Origin: Anaerostipes hadrus ATCC 29173 = JCM 17467
Lineage (GTDB): Bacteria > Bacillota > Clostridia > Lachnospirales > Lachnospiraceae
NCBI RefSeq assembly: GCF_030296915.1
Contig: NZ_AP028031.1
Coordinates: forward strand, 1,545,501-1,609,500
Direction: 5' to 3'
DNA: 64,000 bases
This document shows, piece after piece, positions 28,019 through 37,891 of this stretch (position 1 is its first letter; every line of letters begins with the position of its first letter). A program made the position numbers and the translations under genes. Below the pieces are notes generated by a model that made no database searches, had not been told where the DNA came from, and worked only from the letters and a program-made list of their open reading frames with translations.

Positions 28019-29232
28019 TGTCTTCCTATCTGGCTTGCAGCGATGTATCCGGATGTAAATGCCCACTGAAGGTTGTACCCTCCGCATGTCCCATCGACAT
28101 CTAGTAATTCACCGACAACATAAAGCCCCTCTAATAACTTTGATTCTAATGTTCCTTGTATGATTTCTTTTGTGGATACGCCTCCGGCTGTTACCTGTGC
28201 CATATCATATCCTTTATATCCTTTGATCTCAACTTCAAAGTGTTGGATCATATCTAAGATTCTGTTAAGATCTTTCTTGGAAATCTGAGCAACTGGTTTT
28301 CTCGGATCGATCTTTAATCTCTGTAAGATCGCATATACCAGTTTTTTATTTAAAAATCCCTGGAAAAATTCTTCGACTGTCTTATAATTGCAGCTTTTTA
28401 AGAATACTTCTGTTGTTTCTTCTAAGGTTACCATCTGTGGCATGAGATTTAAATAGATTTTTACTTTTTTCTTTCTTCTTAATGCTTCGATCGCAAAATG
28501 ACTGATCTGAAAAATCGGGATTCCTGAAATCCCATATTTTGTAAACTGGACTTCTCCGTGTTCTTTGGCGATCAATTCATTATTCGCATAAACGCTGACA
28601 TTGCTGACATTTCGAACTCCAGAGGTGTCTTTTAAATATTTTCCTTCTGCTTCTAATCCTACCAAAGACGGGAATGTATCCGTGATCTTATGATGAAAGT
28701 CTTTGGCAAGCTTGTATCCGCTTCCGTTGCTTCCTAAGTTCGGCTGTGCACATCCACCAGTTGCAAGGATCAGATTGCTTGATTGAAAACATTTGTCATT
28801 TCCATAGACATAAAATGTGGATTTGCGTTTCTCTGCTTTCGTGACTTCAAATTCTGTCAGAATATCTACGTGCAGATGCTTTAATTTCTGTGTCAATGTA
28901 TCAACAACCGTTGCTGCCTGCAAAGATGCAGGATAATAATATCCATTTTGCTCTGTCACAAGCATTCCGAGAGATTCAAAGAACTGAATGAGATCTTCTA
29001 ATCCAAATTCCTCGATCATCGGATAAGCAAAGGAAGGTCTCTGCCCTCTATAGCAATTCTCGTCCATGTAGGCATTTGACAGGTTGCATCTTCCATTTCC
29101 CGTTGCTAATATTTTCTTTCCTAATTTATCCATCCGTTCAAGCAAGAGGACTTTCTTATGATGACTAGCTGCTGTGATCGCTGCCATCATACCGGAAGCC
29201 CCTGCTCCAACGATGATCACATCATATTTCAT
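28015..29232 (-). CDS. BaiN/YhiN-family flavoprotein
   Basis: 405 residues. An FAD-binding fold with VIIVGAGASGMMAAITAA at the N-terminus, LATGNGRCNLSN (characteristic of HI0933/YhiN), and a C-terminal VTAGGVSTKEI...GLYVVGELLDVDGTCGGYN. The family includes BaiN, which reduces bile-acid intermediates, but the majority have no known substrate. It is coupled to the flavoprotein gene downstream. Confidence 0.88.
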   Translation of the reverse strand: MKYDVIIVGAGASGMMAAITAASHHKKVLLLERMDKLGKKILATGNGRCNLSNAYMDENCYRGQRPSFAYPMIEEFGLEDLIQFFESLGMLVTEQNGYYYPASLQAATVVDTLTQKLKHLHVDILTEFEVTKAEKRKSTFYVYGNDKCFQSSNLILATGGCAQPNLGSNGSGYKLAKDFHHKITDTFPSLVGLEAEGKYLKDTSGVRNVSNVSVYANNELIAKEHGEVQFTKYGISGIPIFQISHFAIEALRRKKKVKIYLNLMPQMVTLEETTEVFLKSCNYKTVEEFFQGFLNKKLVYAILQRLKIDPRKPVAQISKKDLNRILDMIQHFEVEIKGYKGYDMAQVTAGGVSTKEIIQGTLESKLLEGLYVVGELLDVDGTCGGYNLQWAFTSGYIAASQIGRQ

Positions 29233-29258
29233 TCGTTATTTTTCTCCAAATTTTTATT

Positions 29259-29624
29259 TTAACTACTGTATGATTCCAGAAAATGATATACTTCTTCTCT
29301 GTTTTCAAAGATAAAATTCTCTTTCAGCATATTTTTGATGTCTGCTGGCAAATTCTCTTTCTTCATATCTGTATATTCAAAAACTTCTTTGGTCTTATTG
29401 TTGATCACAGCCAGACTTCCATCAAGAATCTTCAGACTGTACGTCGCCTTGACCTTCTTGACTGCTTTGGTCTGTTTATTTTCAGCTGTTGTTGTTATCT
29501 GAGAGCGAACTTCCTTTAAGTTGTCCTTCTTTTCATTTGTTGAAAATGCAAGATAGCACATATAGATACATAAAACCGTGATCACGACCATATAGATCAT
29601 TAAAAATCGATTGATCTTCTTCAT
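29259..29624 (-). CDS. Small membrane-anchored protein
   Basis: 121 residues from ATG 29624 (AAAGGAGGG 7 nt before); the ORF start at 29657 has none. One N-terminal membrane helix (about 8-28) is followed by a Lys-rich soluble domain. I recognise no family. It leads a run of flavoprotein and proline genes by 26 nt, so it probably shares their transcript. Confidence 0.6.
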   Translation of the reverse strand: MKKINRFLMIYMVVITVLCIYMCYLAFSTNEKKDNLKEVRSQITTTAENKQTKAVKKVKATYSLKILDGSLAVINNKTKEVFEYTDMKKENLPADIKNMLKENFIFENREEVYHFLESYSS

Positions 29625-29677
29625 GATGCAGCCCTCCTTTGACGATATTGTTGCCAAAGATAAGGGGATTTATACAA

Positions 29678-29707
29678 AAAGCCCAAATCATAGCAGATCT
29701 GGACTTT
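29678..29707 (-). terminator. Terminator of the phoH-ybeY-flippase run
   Basis: Minus-strand arms AAAGTCCA and TGGGCTTT (one G-U pair, about 14-nt loop), then TTTT. It stands about 35 nt after the flippase stop. Confidence 0.55.
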
Positions 29708-29741
29708 TTCTTCCTTTTATAAATGGAAGTCCTTACGATCC

Positions 29742-31388
29742 TTACAGCAAATGTAATTTCTTTGCTAATCTGACGATCAGATTTCCTTTTGGAATCTTAG
29801 TAAGTTCTTCTTCTGTAAATACTTTTAACTTAATGATCGCTGCAAAATAGATCAGTGCTCCAACTGGCACTGCAATGATCACGCAGACTGCAAAGCATAC
29901 TCGCCCGAATGGAAGAACGCTTTGAACTGCATACTGGATCAGAAAACAGACAACACCCATCACTGCTGCACTTAATGCAGGCTTGATAAATGTCTTTGTG
30001 ATCTCCTGATGAAAACCTGTGTATTTCTTGATGGAGTGTGCATTTAACAGACACATCACAAGTGAAAATGCCATAGTCGCAAATACCAATCCATATGTTT
30101 TACAATCTGTGTATGTCAATAAAAGCCATAATACAACGATATTGACTACAACAGAAATCGCAGAATGTCTGACTGGCACTCTCATCTTTCCCATTCCCTG
30201 TAAGATACCATTTGTCAATGTTGACAGACAGTAGAAAATAACGGAAACTGCACCGATCCGAAGCATAGCTGCTCCTAATCCCTTGGCATAGGTTGCACCG
30301 AAGATCAATCCATTGATCGAACTATTTAAGACACCTAGTCCAACTGCACATGGGATCGCGATCATCATCGTAAAACGTATCGCCATCTGGATACTGTCAT
30401 TCATATCGTCCTTCTTGCCTAACGCATAGGCTGCAGAAACATTTGGCACGATCGCATTGGAAAGTGCAGATGCCATTGCAACTGGAACGTTGATCAGCAC
30501 ATTATACTGACCGCTGAACAAACCATAAAATTCTGAAACTACTTTCGCCGTAATTCCTTTTCCTACTAAGATATTGCTAAAGATCGTCTGATCGATCGTT
30601 GCACTACAGTTATAAATCGCTGTACTAAAGATCACTGGTGTGATCGTCAACAATAAGATCTTTAAGATATTCCCATAAGATTCAATATATTTTGTACGGT
30701 CATGTTTCATCTGAATCTTGACCTTTGGCTGGTATGCACGATAAATGATAAAGCAGAAGATCAGTCCTGTTAAAACGCCGACTCCTGTACCGATCGCACT
30801 ACCTGCTGCCCCATGTCTTGCGATCTCATATGTGATCTTGTTTGATGGCAGATATGGTAAGATCAGTACATATGCCATCAAAATACTAAAGATCGCATTC
30901 AAGATCTGCTCAATGATCTGGGAAATGGATGTTGGCACCATTGTATTATGTCCTTGAAAATATCCTCTAAGTACTCCAAGAATTCCAGAGAAAAAGATCG
31001 TTGGAGAAATGACCTGAAGGGCAAGTGCTGCACCTTTTTGATGTCCGACAAAGGTTGGTGCTCCAAAATATGCGATCATGGACGCGATACCGCCAACGAC
31101 AACTGCATAAACTAATGCTCCATAGAAGATTCTCTGAGCATTGATATATTCTTTCTTCGCAAGTCTTGCAGAAATTGATTTGGAAACTGCAAGTGGAATA
31201 CTAAAGGATGCGATCAGCAGAATGATATTATAGATATTATACGCATAAGAATAATATCCCATACCTTCCTTGCCAATGATCCCAAACAGTGGACTACGGT
31301 ATAATAATCCGATCACACGGCAGACAATGGATGCTGCGGCTAAGATCATTCCTTGCATTAAAAATGAGTTTTTACTGCTTTTACTCAT
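29742..31388 (-). CDS. SpoVB/YtgP-type polysaccharide flippase (MOP superfamily)
   Basis: 548 residues with about 14 membrane segments. The start MSKSSKNSFLMQGMILAAASIVCRVIGLLYRSPL is typical of SpoVB/YtgP/MurJ lipid-II or polysaccharide flippases. It is too general to say whether it serves the spore cortex or the cell wall. The gene overlaps ybeY by 4 nt (ATGA). Confidence 0.85.
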   Translation of the reverse strand: MSKSSKNSFLMQGMILAAASIVCRVIGLLYRSPLFGIIGKEGMGYYSYAYNIYNIILLIASFSIPLAVSKSISARLAKKEYINAQRIFYGALVYAVVVGGIASMIAYFGAPTFVGHQKGAALALQVISPTIFFSGILGVLRGYFQGHNTMVPTSISQIIEQILNAIFSILMAYVLILPYLPSNKITYEIARHGAAGSAIGTGVGVLTGLIFCFIIYRAYQPKVKIQMKHDRTKYIESYGNILKILLLTITPVIFSTAIYNCSATIDQTIFSNILVGKGITAKVVSEFYGLFSGQYNVLINVPVAMASALSNAIVPNVSAAYALGKKDDMNDSIQMAIRFTMMIAIPCAVGLGVLNSSINGLIFGATYAKGLGAAMLRIGAVSVIFYCLSTLTNGILQGMGKMRVPVRHSAISVVVNIVVLWLLLTYTDCKTYGLVFATMAFSLVMCLLNAHSIKKYTGFHQEITKTFIKPALSAAVMGVVCFLIQYAVQSVLPFGRVCFAVCVIIAVPVGALIYFAAIIKLKVFTEEELTKIPKGNLIVRLAKKLHLL

Positions 31389-31897
31389 ACTAAACCTCTT
31401 TCATCTCTTGTATATTTCGTCTTTGTCAAAATCTCTTCCTGACGTTTTTCCATATCTTTTCGTTCTTCCTCTTCCATATGGTCATATCCAAACAGATGTA
31501 ACATACTGTGAGCGATCAAAAAGGCATATTCTCTCTCCCTGCTGTGTCCATAATTCTCGGCCTGTTCCCATACCTTGTCCATGGAGATCACAATATCTCC
31601 AAGCAGAAATTCACCGCTCTCCGGATCAAATGCCATCGGATCTTCTTCAATCTTTGAGAAATCCGCTGGTTCTTCGTATTCTGCCATTGGAAATGACAGT
31701 ACATCGGTTGGCCGGTCGATCTCTCTTTGTTCTTTGTTGATCGCATGAATCGTTTCATTATCAGTTAGCATTAAGTTCACTTCGCACTCATAAGGGCAGT
31801 CCACATAATCAATCGCTGCCTCGATCACTTCATGTGCGATCTTCTCATAAGGGATATTGATCTCCCCTTCGTATTCATTCTCGATTATAATACTCAT
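31385..31897 (-). CDS. ybeY: Endoribonuclease YbeY
   Basis: 170 residues from ATG 31897; the longer ORF (31984) begins within phoH. The zinc motif HSMLHLFGYDH (HxxxHxxxxxH) is complete. YbeY matures the 16S rRNA 3' end and helps ribosome quality control. Seven nt downstream of phoH. Confidence 0.95.
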   Translation of the reverse strand: MSIIIENEYEGEINIPYEKIAHEVIEAAIDYVDCPYECEVNLMLTDNETIHAINKEQREIDRPTDVLSFPMAEYEEPADFSKIEEDPMAFDPESGEFLLGDIVISMDKVWEQAENYGHSREREYAFLIAHSMLHLFGYDHMEEEERKDMEKRQEEILTKTKYTRDERGLV

Positions 31898-31904
31898 AAC
31901 ATTC

Positions 31905-32909
31905 CTATCTTCTGTTCTTTTTGTTATTGTTATTCTTATTCTTTTTCGCAGATCTGGCTGCTTCATATTGGTCATATGCTGCAACGATCTTCTGTACTAA
32001 TGGATGTCTGACAACGTCCTTATTGGTAAGCTCACAGACTCCGATCTCTTTGACTTTTCTTAATACTTTTAAGGATTCTTCTAGTCCTGAAATGCTGTCA
32101 AACGGCAGATCTTTCTGTGTTAAGTCACCCGTGATGATCGCTTTGGAACCAAATCCAATACGTGTTAAGAACATCTTCATCTGAGCAGGTGTCGTATTCT
32201 GTGCCTCATCTAAGATAATGTATGCATTATCCAGTGTACGACCTCTCATGTAAGCCAATGGAGCAACTTCGATCAAGCCTTTCTCCATATTCTTCATAAA
32301 TGCGTCAGCCCCAAGGATCTCATATAATGCATCATATAATGGCCTTAAATATGGATCAACTTTACTCTGTAGATCTCCAGGTAAGAAACCTAGCTTCTCT
32401 CCTGCCTCAATCGCTGGTCTCGTTAAGATGATACGGCTGACTTCATCATTCTTAAATGCTGTGATTGCCATTGCCATTGCAAGATATGTCTTACCAGTTC
32501 CTGCAGGACCGACTCCAAATGTGATCATCTTATTCTTGATCGCATCGACGTATTTTTGCTGTCCTAAAGTCTTTGGTTTGACTGCTTTGCCCTGGATCGT
32601 ATGACAGATAACATCTTTATCAAGCTCCAAAAGACTTGGAGATTTCTCTTCCATTGATAACGATAACGCATAGTTTACATTCTGCTCTGTGATCACATTT
32701 CCTCGTTTGGATAATTCGAGTAATTCATCGATCACGGAGATCGCATGATTGACTGCCTGCTGTGTTCCAATACATTTTAAATGGTCACCTCTCAGGATCA
32801 GACTCACATGCAGTGTTTTTTCGATTTTCTTCATATAGGCATCAAACTGCCCGAATACATTCCCGCCATGTTCTGCCGGAAAATTCATTTCTATTTCAAC
32901 TGGATTCAT
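31905..32909 (-). CDS. phoH: PhoH family ATPase
   Basis: 334 residues. N-terminal RNA-binding-like region, then Walker A FGVGPAGTGKTYLA near 140 and Walker B YIILDEAQNTTPAQMKMFLTR. Ends with a Lys/Asn-rich tail (KKNKNNNNKKNRR). PhoH is a P-loop ATPase associated with YbeY; the pair is conserved in bacteria. Confidence 0.95.
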   Translation of the reverse strand: MNPVEIEMNFPAEHGGNVFGQFDAYMKKIEKTLHVSLILRGDHLKCIGTQQAVNHAISVIDELLELSKRGNVITEQNVNYALSLSMEEKSPSLLELDKDVICHTIQGKAVKPKTLGQQKYVDAIKNKMITFGVGPAGTGKTYLAMAMAITAFKNDEVSRIILTRPAIEAGEKLGFLPGDLQSKVDPYLRPLYDALYEILGADAFMKNMEKGLIEVAPLAYMRGRTLDNAYIILDEAQNTTPAQMKMFLTRIGFGSKAIITGDLTQKDLPFDSISGLEESLKVLRKVKEIGVCELTNKDVVRHPLVQKIVAAYDQYEAARSAKKNKNNNNKKNRR

Positions 32910-33019
32910 CTAATTCTCAGTCTCCTTCTTTGTGTATATTCCTTATGTATTCTACCATCTGTTACAAAGTTTTTCAACCTGAGTGGCAAAATCCATATGG
33001 CCTGATTCATAACTTTTAT

Positions 33020-34255
33020 TTATTGCTGCGCTGTTGTTGGTGTGATCATTTCTTCTTGTTTCTTTGTTAATTTCTTGATATTTCGGATCTTTCCGACACT
33101 TTCTTCTTTGATGATCGATGCATTAACTTCATATCGGTTGTTCTTTTTTTTATAATTTCCTTCACAATGAACGATCTTTGCTCCTGCTTTTGCTTTCTTC
33201 ATAAGATATCGTTCCAGCTGTTTTTTTAATTTTAACTGTGCTTCTTTTTTTGTCAAGATTTTCTTCTTTGGCCTGTATCTTTCAGTTATCTGCATCGTGA
33301 TCCCAATGGGCAGATAAAAAGATTTCCCTATCTTTAATGATCTTCTCTTTGTCATAACATTTGTATGATCCTGTCTTTTCTTTTCAGGAAAATCGAATTG
33401 ATACTGTCCAAAATATAAATTTTTGATGCTCTTTTTCTTGCCTGTGATCAGCTTTTCGTAATATTCCATGGGAATTGAATTGTTGTACACCTCTTTGGTG
33501 CGCATCACGATTTCACCATCTGCCTTGATCTTATCCGTCTGTGTCACGGTAAAATCATCACTGTAGTAATAGATCAGTCCAGAAATTAAAGTTGTTCCGC
33601 TTTTGACACTATCCCCAACACTTACAAGCGGTGTTCCACTTTTGACCGCCATTTTTATAATGATCCCTGATTTATTTGCCACTATATCACATGGCTTCTT
33701 TGGATTCTGCTTTGTTTTGCGATCTAAGGTTTCTTTTATCTCAATATGCAGTCTTGTTCCCTGAATCGAACAGGATGCCCACGCAATCTCAGCATAATCT
33801 TCCCTCAGATGGTCTTCTAATGCATCACAGTCAATCTGATATTTTAATGTTCCTAAATGATAGTAATTATCTGTGACATATTTTAATATCTCACTTTCTG
33901 AATATATTTCCCCGCCAGAAACCGTGATCTCCCACAAAAACTGGCTAAAGGAAAAAATCATCAAACCACATAAGCACATGGAAAAAAATAATATTTTGCG
34001 TTTTTTATGTTCTTTTAAGAAATATGGCAGTCCTTTTTGCCCTTGTAATGTAAGATCAACATTTGCTTTCTCTGCTAATGCTTCCAACATTTGATAAGCA
34101 CTTCGTCTGATAAAAAACACATAGCCGTCTGATACTGGTTTTAGTTCCCACAATACAAGATGATTTTTTGCACAGAGATTCAAAAAACGCTCTGTCTGAT
34201 ATCCTTTGACTTGAAAATACAGCCTTCCAAATATAAAGTGCAGAATTTTAAGCAT
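33020..34255 (-). CDS. yqfD: Sporulation protein YqfD
   Basis: 411 residues with one membrane helix near residue 90 and a beta-rich outer region; start MLKILHFIFGRLYFQVKGYQTERFLNLC is typical. YqfD is needed for sporulation in Bacillus and is co-transcribed with yqfC. It follows yqfC by 24 nt. Confidence 0.9.
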   Translation of the reverse strand: MLKILHFIFGRLYFQVKGYQTERFLNLCAKNHLVLWELKPVSDGYVFFIRRSAYQMLEALAEKANVDLTLQGQKGLPYFLKEHKKRKILFFSMCLCGLMIFSFSQFLWEITVSGGEIYSESEILKYVTDNYYHLGTLKYQIDCDALEDHLREDYAEIAWASCSIQGTRLHIEIKETLDRKTKQNPKKPCDIVANKSGIIIKMAVKSGTPLVSVGDSVKSGTTLISGLIYYYSDDFTVTQTDKIKADGEIVMRTKEVYNNSIPMEYYEKLITGKKKSIKNLYFGQYQFDFPEKKRQDHTNVMTKRRSLKIGKSFYLPIGITMQITERYRPKKKILTKKEAQLKLKKQLERYLMKKAKAGAKIVHCEGNYKKKNNRYEVNASIIKEESVGKIRNIKKLTKKQEEMITPTTAQQ

Positions 34256-34279
34256 TTCTCATGCTCCTTTCAAAGAATA

Positions 34280-34546
34280 TCATACATATTCCAGCCTTTT
34301 GATCTTTCCTTTGATCTTCATTGATTCCTGTGAGTAAAAATCAACTGCCAGATCACATCCACAAATATTTAATATGACATGATTTCCCTGAATCGAGATC
34401 TTATTCTCATCATATGATACGATTCCCCTGTAGTTTTCTATGTATGCTTCACAGTTTCCTGTCAAGGTTATAATGAAATCTCCAAACACCACATCTCTTG
34501 GAAGAGAAAGTCCTTTAGCAATCACTTCTTTTGGTTTCTTCTTCAT
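34280..34546 (-). CDS. yqfC: Sporulation protein YqfC
   Basis: 88 residues from ATG 34546, with AAGGAG 6 nt before it; an upstream start at 34567 is less supported. Beta-rich core GDFIITLTGNCEAYIENYRG... matches the YqfC family. With yqfD and phoH it supports a spore-forming host. Confidence 0.88.
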   Translation of the reverse strand: MKKKPKEVIAKGLSLPRDVVFGDFIITLTGNCEAYIENYRGIVSYDENKISIQGNHVILNICGCDLAVDFYSQESMKIKGKIKRLEYV

Positions 34547-34585
34547 GCAAAACTCCTTTTGTGGCATTTGGTTTAATATATGCCG

Positions 34586-34626
34586 AAAAAAAGCACCATA
34601 TACCTGTTCCCAGGTAAATGATGCTT
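34586..34626 (-). terminator. Terminator of rpsU
   Basis: Long hairpin, arms 34591-34606 and 34611-34626 (16 bp with mismatches, 4-nt loop), with CAGGTA/TACCTG core and a T-run on the minus strand. It lies 22 nt after the rpsU stop. Confidence 0.8.
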
Positions 34627-34647
34627 ATCTTTTCAATCAAGTAAAAA

Positions 34648-34824
34648 TTATTTAGATTTTCTCTTACGAGCCGCTTCAGACTTTTTCTTACGTCTTACGC
34701 TTGGCTTTTCGTAATGTTCTCTTTTACGAATCTCCTGCTGAATTCCTGCTTTTGCACAGTTTCTCTTGAATCTGCGAAGAGCGCTATCTAAAGATTCATT
34801 TTCTTTAACGATTACGTTTGACAT
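34648..34824 (-). CDS. rpsU: 30S ribosomal protein S21
   Basis: 58 residues from ATG 34824, after GGGAGG. Very basic: [17 protein letters not shown] and a C-terminal run of [15 protein letters not shown] typical of S21. It sits between the yqfC gene and alaS with its own promoter (34899-34926). Confidence 0.95.
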   Translation of the reverse strand: MSNVIVKENESLDSALRRFKRNCAKAGIQQEIRKREHYEKPSVRRKKKSEAARKRKSK

Positions 34825-34898
34825 TCTATTCCCGACCTCCCCTCCAGTCTTGTACTTGTGCATAGGACTGTTTGGGTTTTAATTTTTTGCACTAGATT

Positions 34899-34926
34899 AG
34901 TATATCACATTTTAGATTTTTGTCAA
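34899..34926 (-). promoter_or_regulatory. Promoter of rpsU
   Basis: TTGACA (-35, 34921-34926), 16-nt spacer, TATACT (-10, 34899-34904), a near-consensus match. The -35 abuts the alaS stop. Confidence 0.65.
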
Positions 34927-37566
34927 CTATGAAATTTGACTTTCTAAAATTTCTTTTACTTTTGCTACTGCTTCTGGGATTCCGGCTGGGTTCTTTCCTC
35001 CGGCCTGGGCCATATTTGGACGTCCTCCACCGCCGCCTCCAACGCATCCGGCGATCGCTTTGATCAGGTTTCCAGCGTGTGCTCCTGCTTTCTGTGCCTC
35101 GTCTGTTACCATGGCAACTAAGAATACTTTTCCGTCTTTCTGGGAAGCAAGGACAATAACACCTTCTCCTAATTTCTCTTTTAAGTTATCTCCAAGTTCA
35201 CGAAGTCCATTCATATCGACGTCTTCTATAGAAGTTGCAAGAAGTTTCACTCCTTTTACTTCTTCTACCTGATCCATAACATCTCCCAGAGCGTCTTTTG
35301 CAAGTTTGCTCTTTAAGGATTCGTTTTCGCTCTTTAATTCTTTTACTTCTGCAAGAAGTGATTCAATTCTTGTCAGCAGTGTTGCTGGTGTAGCTTTTAA
35401 TGCTTTGGCTGCTTCTTTTAATTCTTCTTCCTGCTTATGGTAGTAGTTAAATACTCCCTGATCTGTCACTGCTTCGATTCTTCGAACTCCTGATGCAACA
35501 CCAGTTTCAGATAAAATCTTGAATGCTGTGATCGCTCCTGTATTCTTCACATGAGTACCACCACATAATTCTACAGAGAAATCTCCCATGGATACAACGC
35601 GTACTTCGTCTCCGTATTTCTCTCCAAACAGTGCCATAGCTCCTGTTTTCTTAGCTTCTTCCATAGACATAACTTTTGTCACAACTGGAAGATCCTGAGC
35701 GATCTTTTCGTTGACAATCTTCTCAACTCTTGCGATCTCATCATCAGATAATGGTGAGAAATGTGTAAAGTCGAATCTTAAATGTTCCGCATTATTTAAA
35801 GATCCTGCCTGCTCTACATGAGTTCCAAGCACTTCTCTTAATGCTTTCTGTAATAAATGAGTTGCACTATGGTTCTTTGCACCTAATGCTCTATTCTTCT
35901 CATTCACTGTAAAGACTGCTTTGTCTCCTACGTTGAATGTTCCTTCGACTACATGTCCAACATGTCCAAACTTACCACCGGATAATTTAATGACATCTTC
36001 TACTTCAAAAGATGCATCTCCGCTGATGATCACACCTTTATCTGCTTCCTGACCACCGCTTGTAGCATAGAATGCTGTCTGGTCAGCGACGATCGTTCCT
36101 TTGTCTCCTTTGTTCAGAGTTGAAACAACTTCTGTCTCTGTTGTCATAGCTGTGATCTCACCTTCACAAGTAAGTTCATCATATCCAACGAATTTTGTTG
36201 TCATGGCTGGATCTAACTGTTCGTATACAGTTGCATCTGCACCCATGTAGTTTGTTGTCTTTCTTGCAGCTCTGGCAGTCTCTCTCTGAACCTGCATTTC
36301 TTTTTCAAAGCCTTCTTTATCTACAGTAAATCCCTTTTCTTCTAAGATCTCGATCGTCAGATCTAATGGGAATCCATATGTGTCATATAATTTGAACGCA
36401 TCTGCACCAGCAAGTTCTTTGCTGCCTTTCTCGTTCATAGCTTTTTCCATATCTGCTAAGATAGACAGTCCCTGATCGATCGTCTTGTTGAACTGTTTTT
36501 CTTCCTGAGATAAATGATTGAAGATAAATTCTGCTTTCTCTTCTAATTCTGGATATCCATCCTTGGATTCACGGATCACGACTTTACTGATATCTGTTAA
36601 GAACAGATGATCGATCCCTAATAATCTTCCATGTCTTGCTGCGCGGCGAATCAGACGGCGAAGTACATATCCACGTCCTTCGTTAGATGGTGTGATACCA
36701 TCAGATAACATAAATGTAGCAGAACGAATATGGTCTGTGATCACACGGATCGATACGTCTGTCTCGTGGTCTGTACCATAAGTAACTCCTGCAACTTTAC
36801 AGATCTCATCGCGGATCGCTTTGATAGAATCTACGTCGAAGATAGAATCTACTTCCTGTACAACGACTGCAAGACGTTCCAGTCCCATACCTGTATCAAT
36901 GTTCTTATTCTCTAATTCTGTATAATGGTTGTGTCCATCATTCTCAAACTGTGTAAATACGTTGTTCCATACTTCCATATAACGGTCGCAGTCACATCCT
37001 ACCGTACAGTCTGGGCTTCCACATCCATATTTCTCTCCACGGTCATAGTAGATCTCTGAACATGGTCCACAAGGTCCTGCCCCATGCTCCCAGAAGTTGT
37101 CTTCTTTTCCAAAACGGAAGATTCTCTCTGGTGCGATTCCGATCTCTTTCTCCCAGATCTCGAATGCTTCATCATCATCTTCGTATACAGATGGATATAA
37201 TCTGTCAGGATCTAATCCGATCACTTCTGTTAAAAATTCCCAAGACCATGCGATCGCTTCATGTTTGAAGTAATCTCCAAAAGAGAAGTTTCCTAACATC
37301 TCAAAGAATGTACCATGTCTTGCTGTCTTACCAACATTCTCAATATCTCCTGTACGGATACACTTCTGACATGTTGTCACTCTTGTTCTTGGTGGTACTT
37401 CCTGTCCTGTGAAATAAGGTTTCAGTGGTGCCATACCAGCGTTGATCAGTAATAAACTGTTATCGTTCTTTGGCACGAGTGAAAAACTCTTTAATGCTAA
37501 ATGTCCTTTACTTTCGAAAAACTCAAGATACATCTTCCTGAGTTCGTTGACTCCATATGCTCTCAA
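34927..37566 (-). CDS. alaS: Alanyl-tRNA synthetase
   Basis: 879 residues. The class II catalytic core starts LRKMYLEFFESKGHLALKS; the editing domain has HSATHLLQKALREVLG with the zinc-binding HxxxH and CGGTH; the C-terminal C-Ala domain ends with GCVGGGGGGRPNMAQAGG. It charges tRNA-Ala and edits Ser/Gly mischarges. The start is TTG (37566) with AGGAGG 8 nt before it; no ATG is available nearby, so the weak start may lower expression. Confidence 0.97.
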   Translation of the reverse strand: MRAYGVNELRKMYLEFFESKGHLALKSFSLVPKNDNSLLLINAGMAPLKPYFTGQEVPPRTRVTTCQKCIRTGDIENVGKTARHGTFFEMLGNFSFGDYFKHEAIAWSWEFLTEVIGLDPDRLYPSVYEDDDEAFEIWEKEIGIAPERIFRFGKEDNFWEHGAGPCGPCSEIYYDRGEKYGCGSPDCTVGCDCDRYMEVWNNVFTQFENDGHNHYTELENKNIDTGMGLERLAVVVQEVDSIFDVDSIKAIRDEICKVAGVTYGTDHETDVSIRVITDHIRSATFMLSDGITPSNEGRGYVLRRLIRRAARHGRLLGIDHLFLTDISKVVIRESKDGYPELEEKAEFIFNHLSQEEKQFNKTIDQGLSILADMEKAMNEKGSKELAGADAFKLYDTYGFPLDLTIEILEEKGFTVDKEGFEKEMQVQRETARAARKTTNYMGADATVYEQLDPAMTTKFVGYDELTCEGEITAMTTETEVVSTLNKGDKGTIVADQTAFYATSGGQEADKGVIISGDASFEVEDVIKLSGGKFGHVGHVVEGTFNVGDKAVFTVNEKNRALGAKNHSATHLLQKALREVLGTHVEQAGSLNNAEHLRFDFTHFSPLSDDEIARVEKIVNEKIAQDLPVVTKVMSMEEAKKTGAMALFGEKYGDEVRVVSMGDFSVELCGGTHVKNTGAITAFKILSETGVASGVRRIEAVTDQGVFNYYHKQEEELKEAAKALKATPATLLTRIESLLAEVKELKSENESLKSKLAKDALGDVMDQVEEVKGVKLLATSIEDVDMNGLRELGDNLKEKLGEGVIVLASQKDGKVFLVAMVTDEAQKAGAHAGNLIKAIAGCVGGGGGGRPNMAQAGGKNPAGIPEAVAKVKEILESQIS

Positions 37567-37625
37567 CGTTTCATCCTCCTAGTGTCGTTTCATTATATTT
37601 AAGAAGACCTTGCCTTTACGGCTTT

Positions 37626-37659
37626 TTAGCTGCATGAGCCTGTATTCTCATGCAGCTAA
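37626..37659. repeat. 13-bp perfect hairpin upstream of alaS
   Basis: Arms TTAGCTGCATGAG (37626-37638) and its complement (37647-37659), 8-nt loop. There is no T-run after it on either strand, so it is not an obvious intrinsic terminator. It lies between the 40-residue ORF and alaS and could be a processing or regulatory structure. No T-box motif is seen. Confidence 0.5.
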
Positions 37660-37686
37660 ATGATCTTCTCTTAATCATGTATGATC

Positions 37687-37809
37687 TTATGATTCTTTCT
37701 TCTTTGCCTTCGCACGACCGACTCCGAAATAAATTCCTGCCGCAGAGCATGCAAAAAGAATCGCAAACTTCAATACATAAGAGACTAATTCTGATAAAAA
37801 TGCTGTCAT
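37687..37809 (-). CDS. 40-residue membrane-anchored small protein
   Basis: A reading frame of 40 codons with GGAGG 8 nt before the ATG. One hydrophobic helix (about 10-30) ends in a basic tail (GRAKAKK). It is too short to appear in gene calls based on length. It lies between hisI and alaS on the same strand. The family is unknown to me; the good binding site and clean membrane helix support it as real. Confidence 0.55.
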   Translation of the reverse strand: MTAFLSELVSYVLKFAILFACSAAGIYFGVGRAKAKKKES

Positions 37810-37891
37810 AATCTTGCCTCCTTATCTTATAAAGTCGATTATACCAAATCGAACTTAGAAACACAAATATTTTCTCACAAAGATTACGTTC

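Noticed and set aside
37567-37690. T-box upstream of alaS
   Set aside because: No AGGGTGG...CCGCG-like T-box motif and leader too short; the hairpin lacks a T-run.
37616-37864. 82-residue minus-strand ORF upstream of alaS
   Set aside because: It crosses a perfect hairpin and overlaps, in another frame, the better-supported 40-residue gene with a good ribosome binding site.
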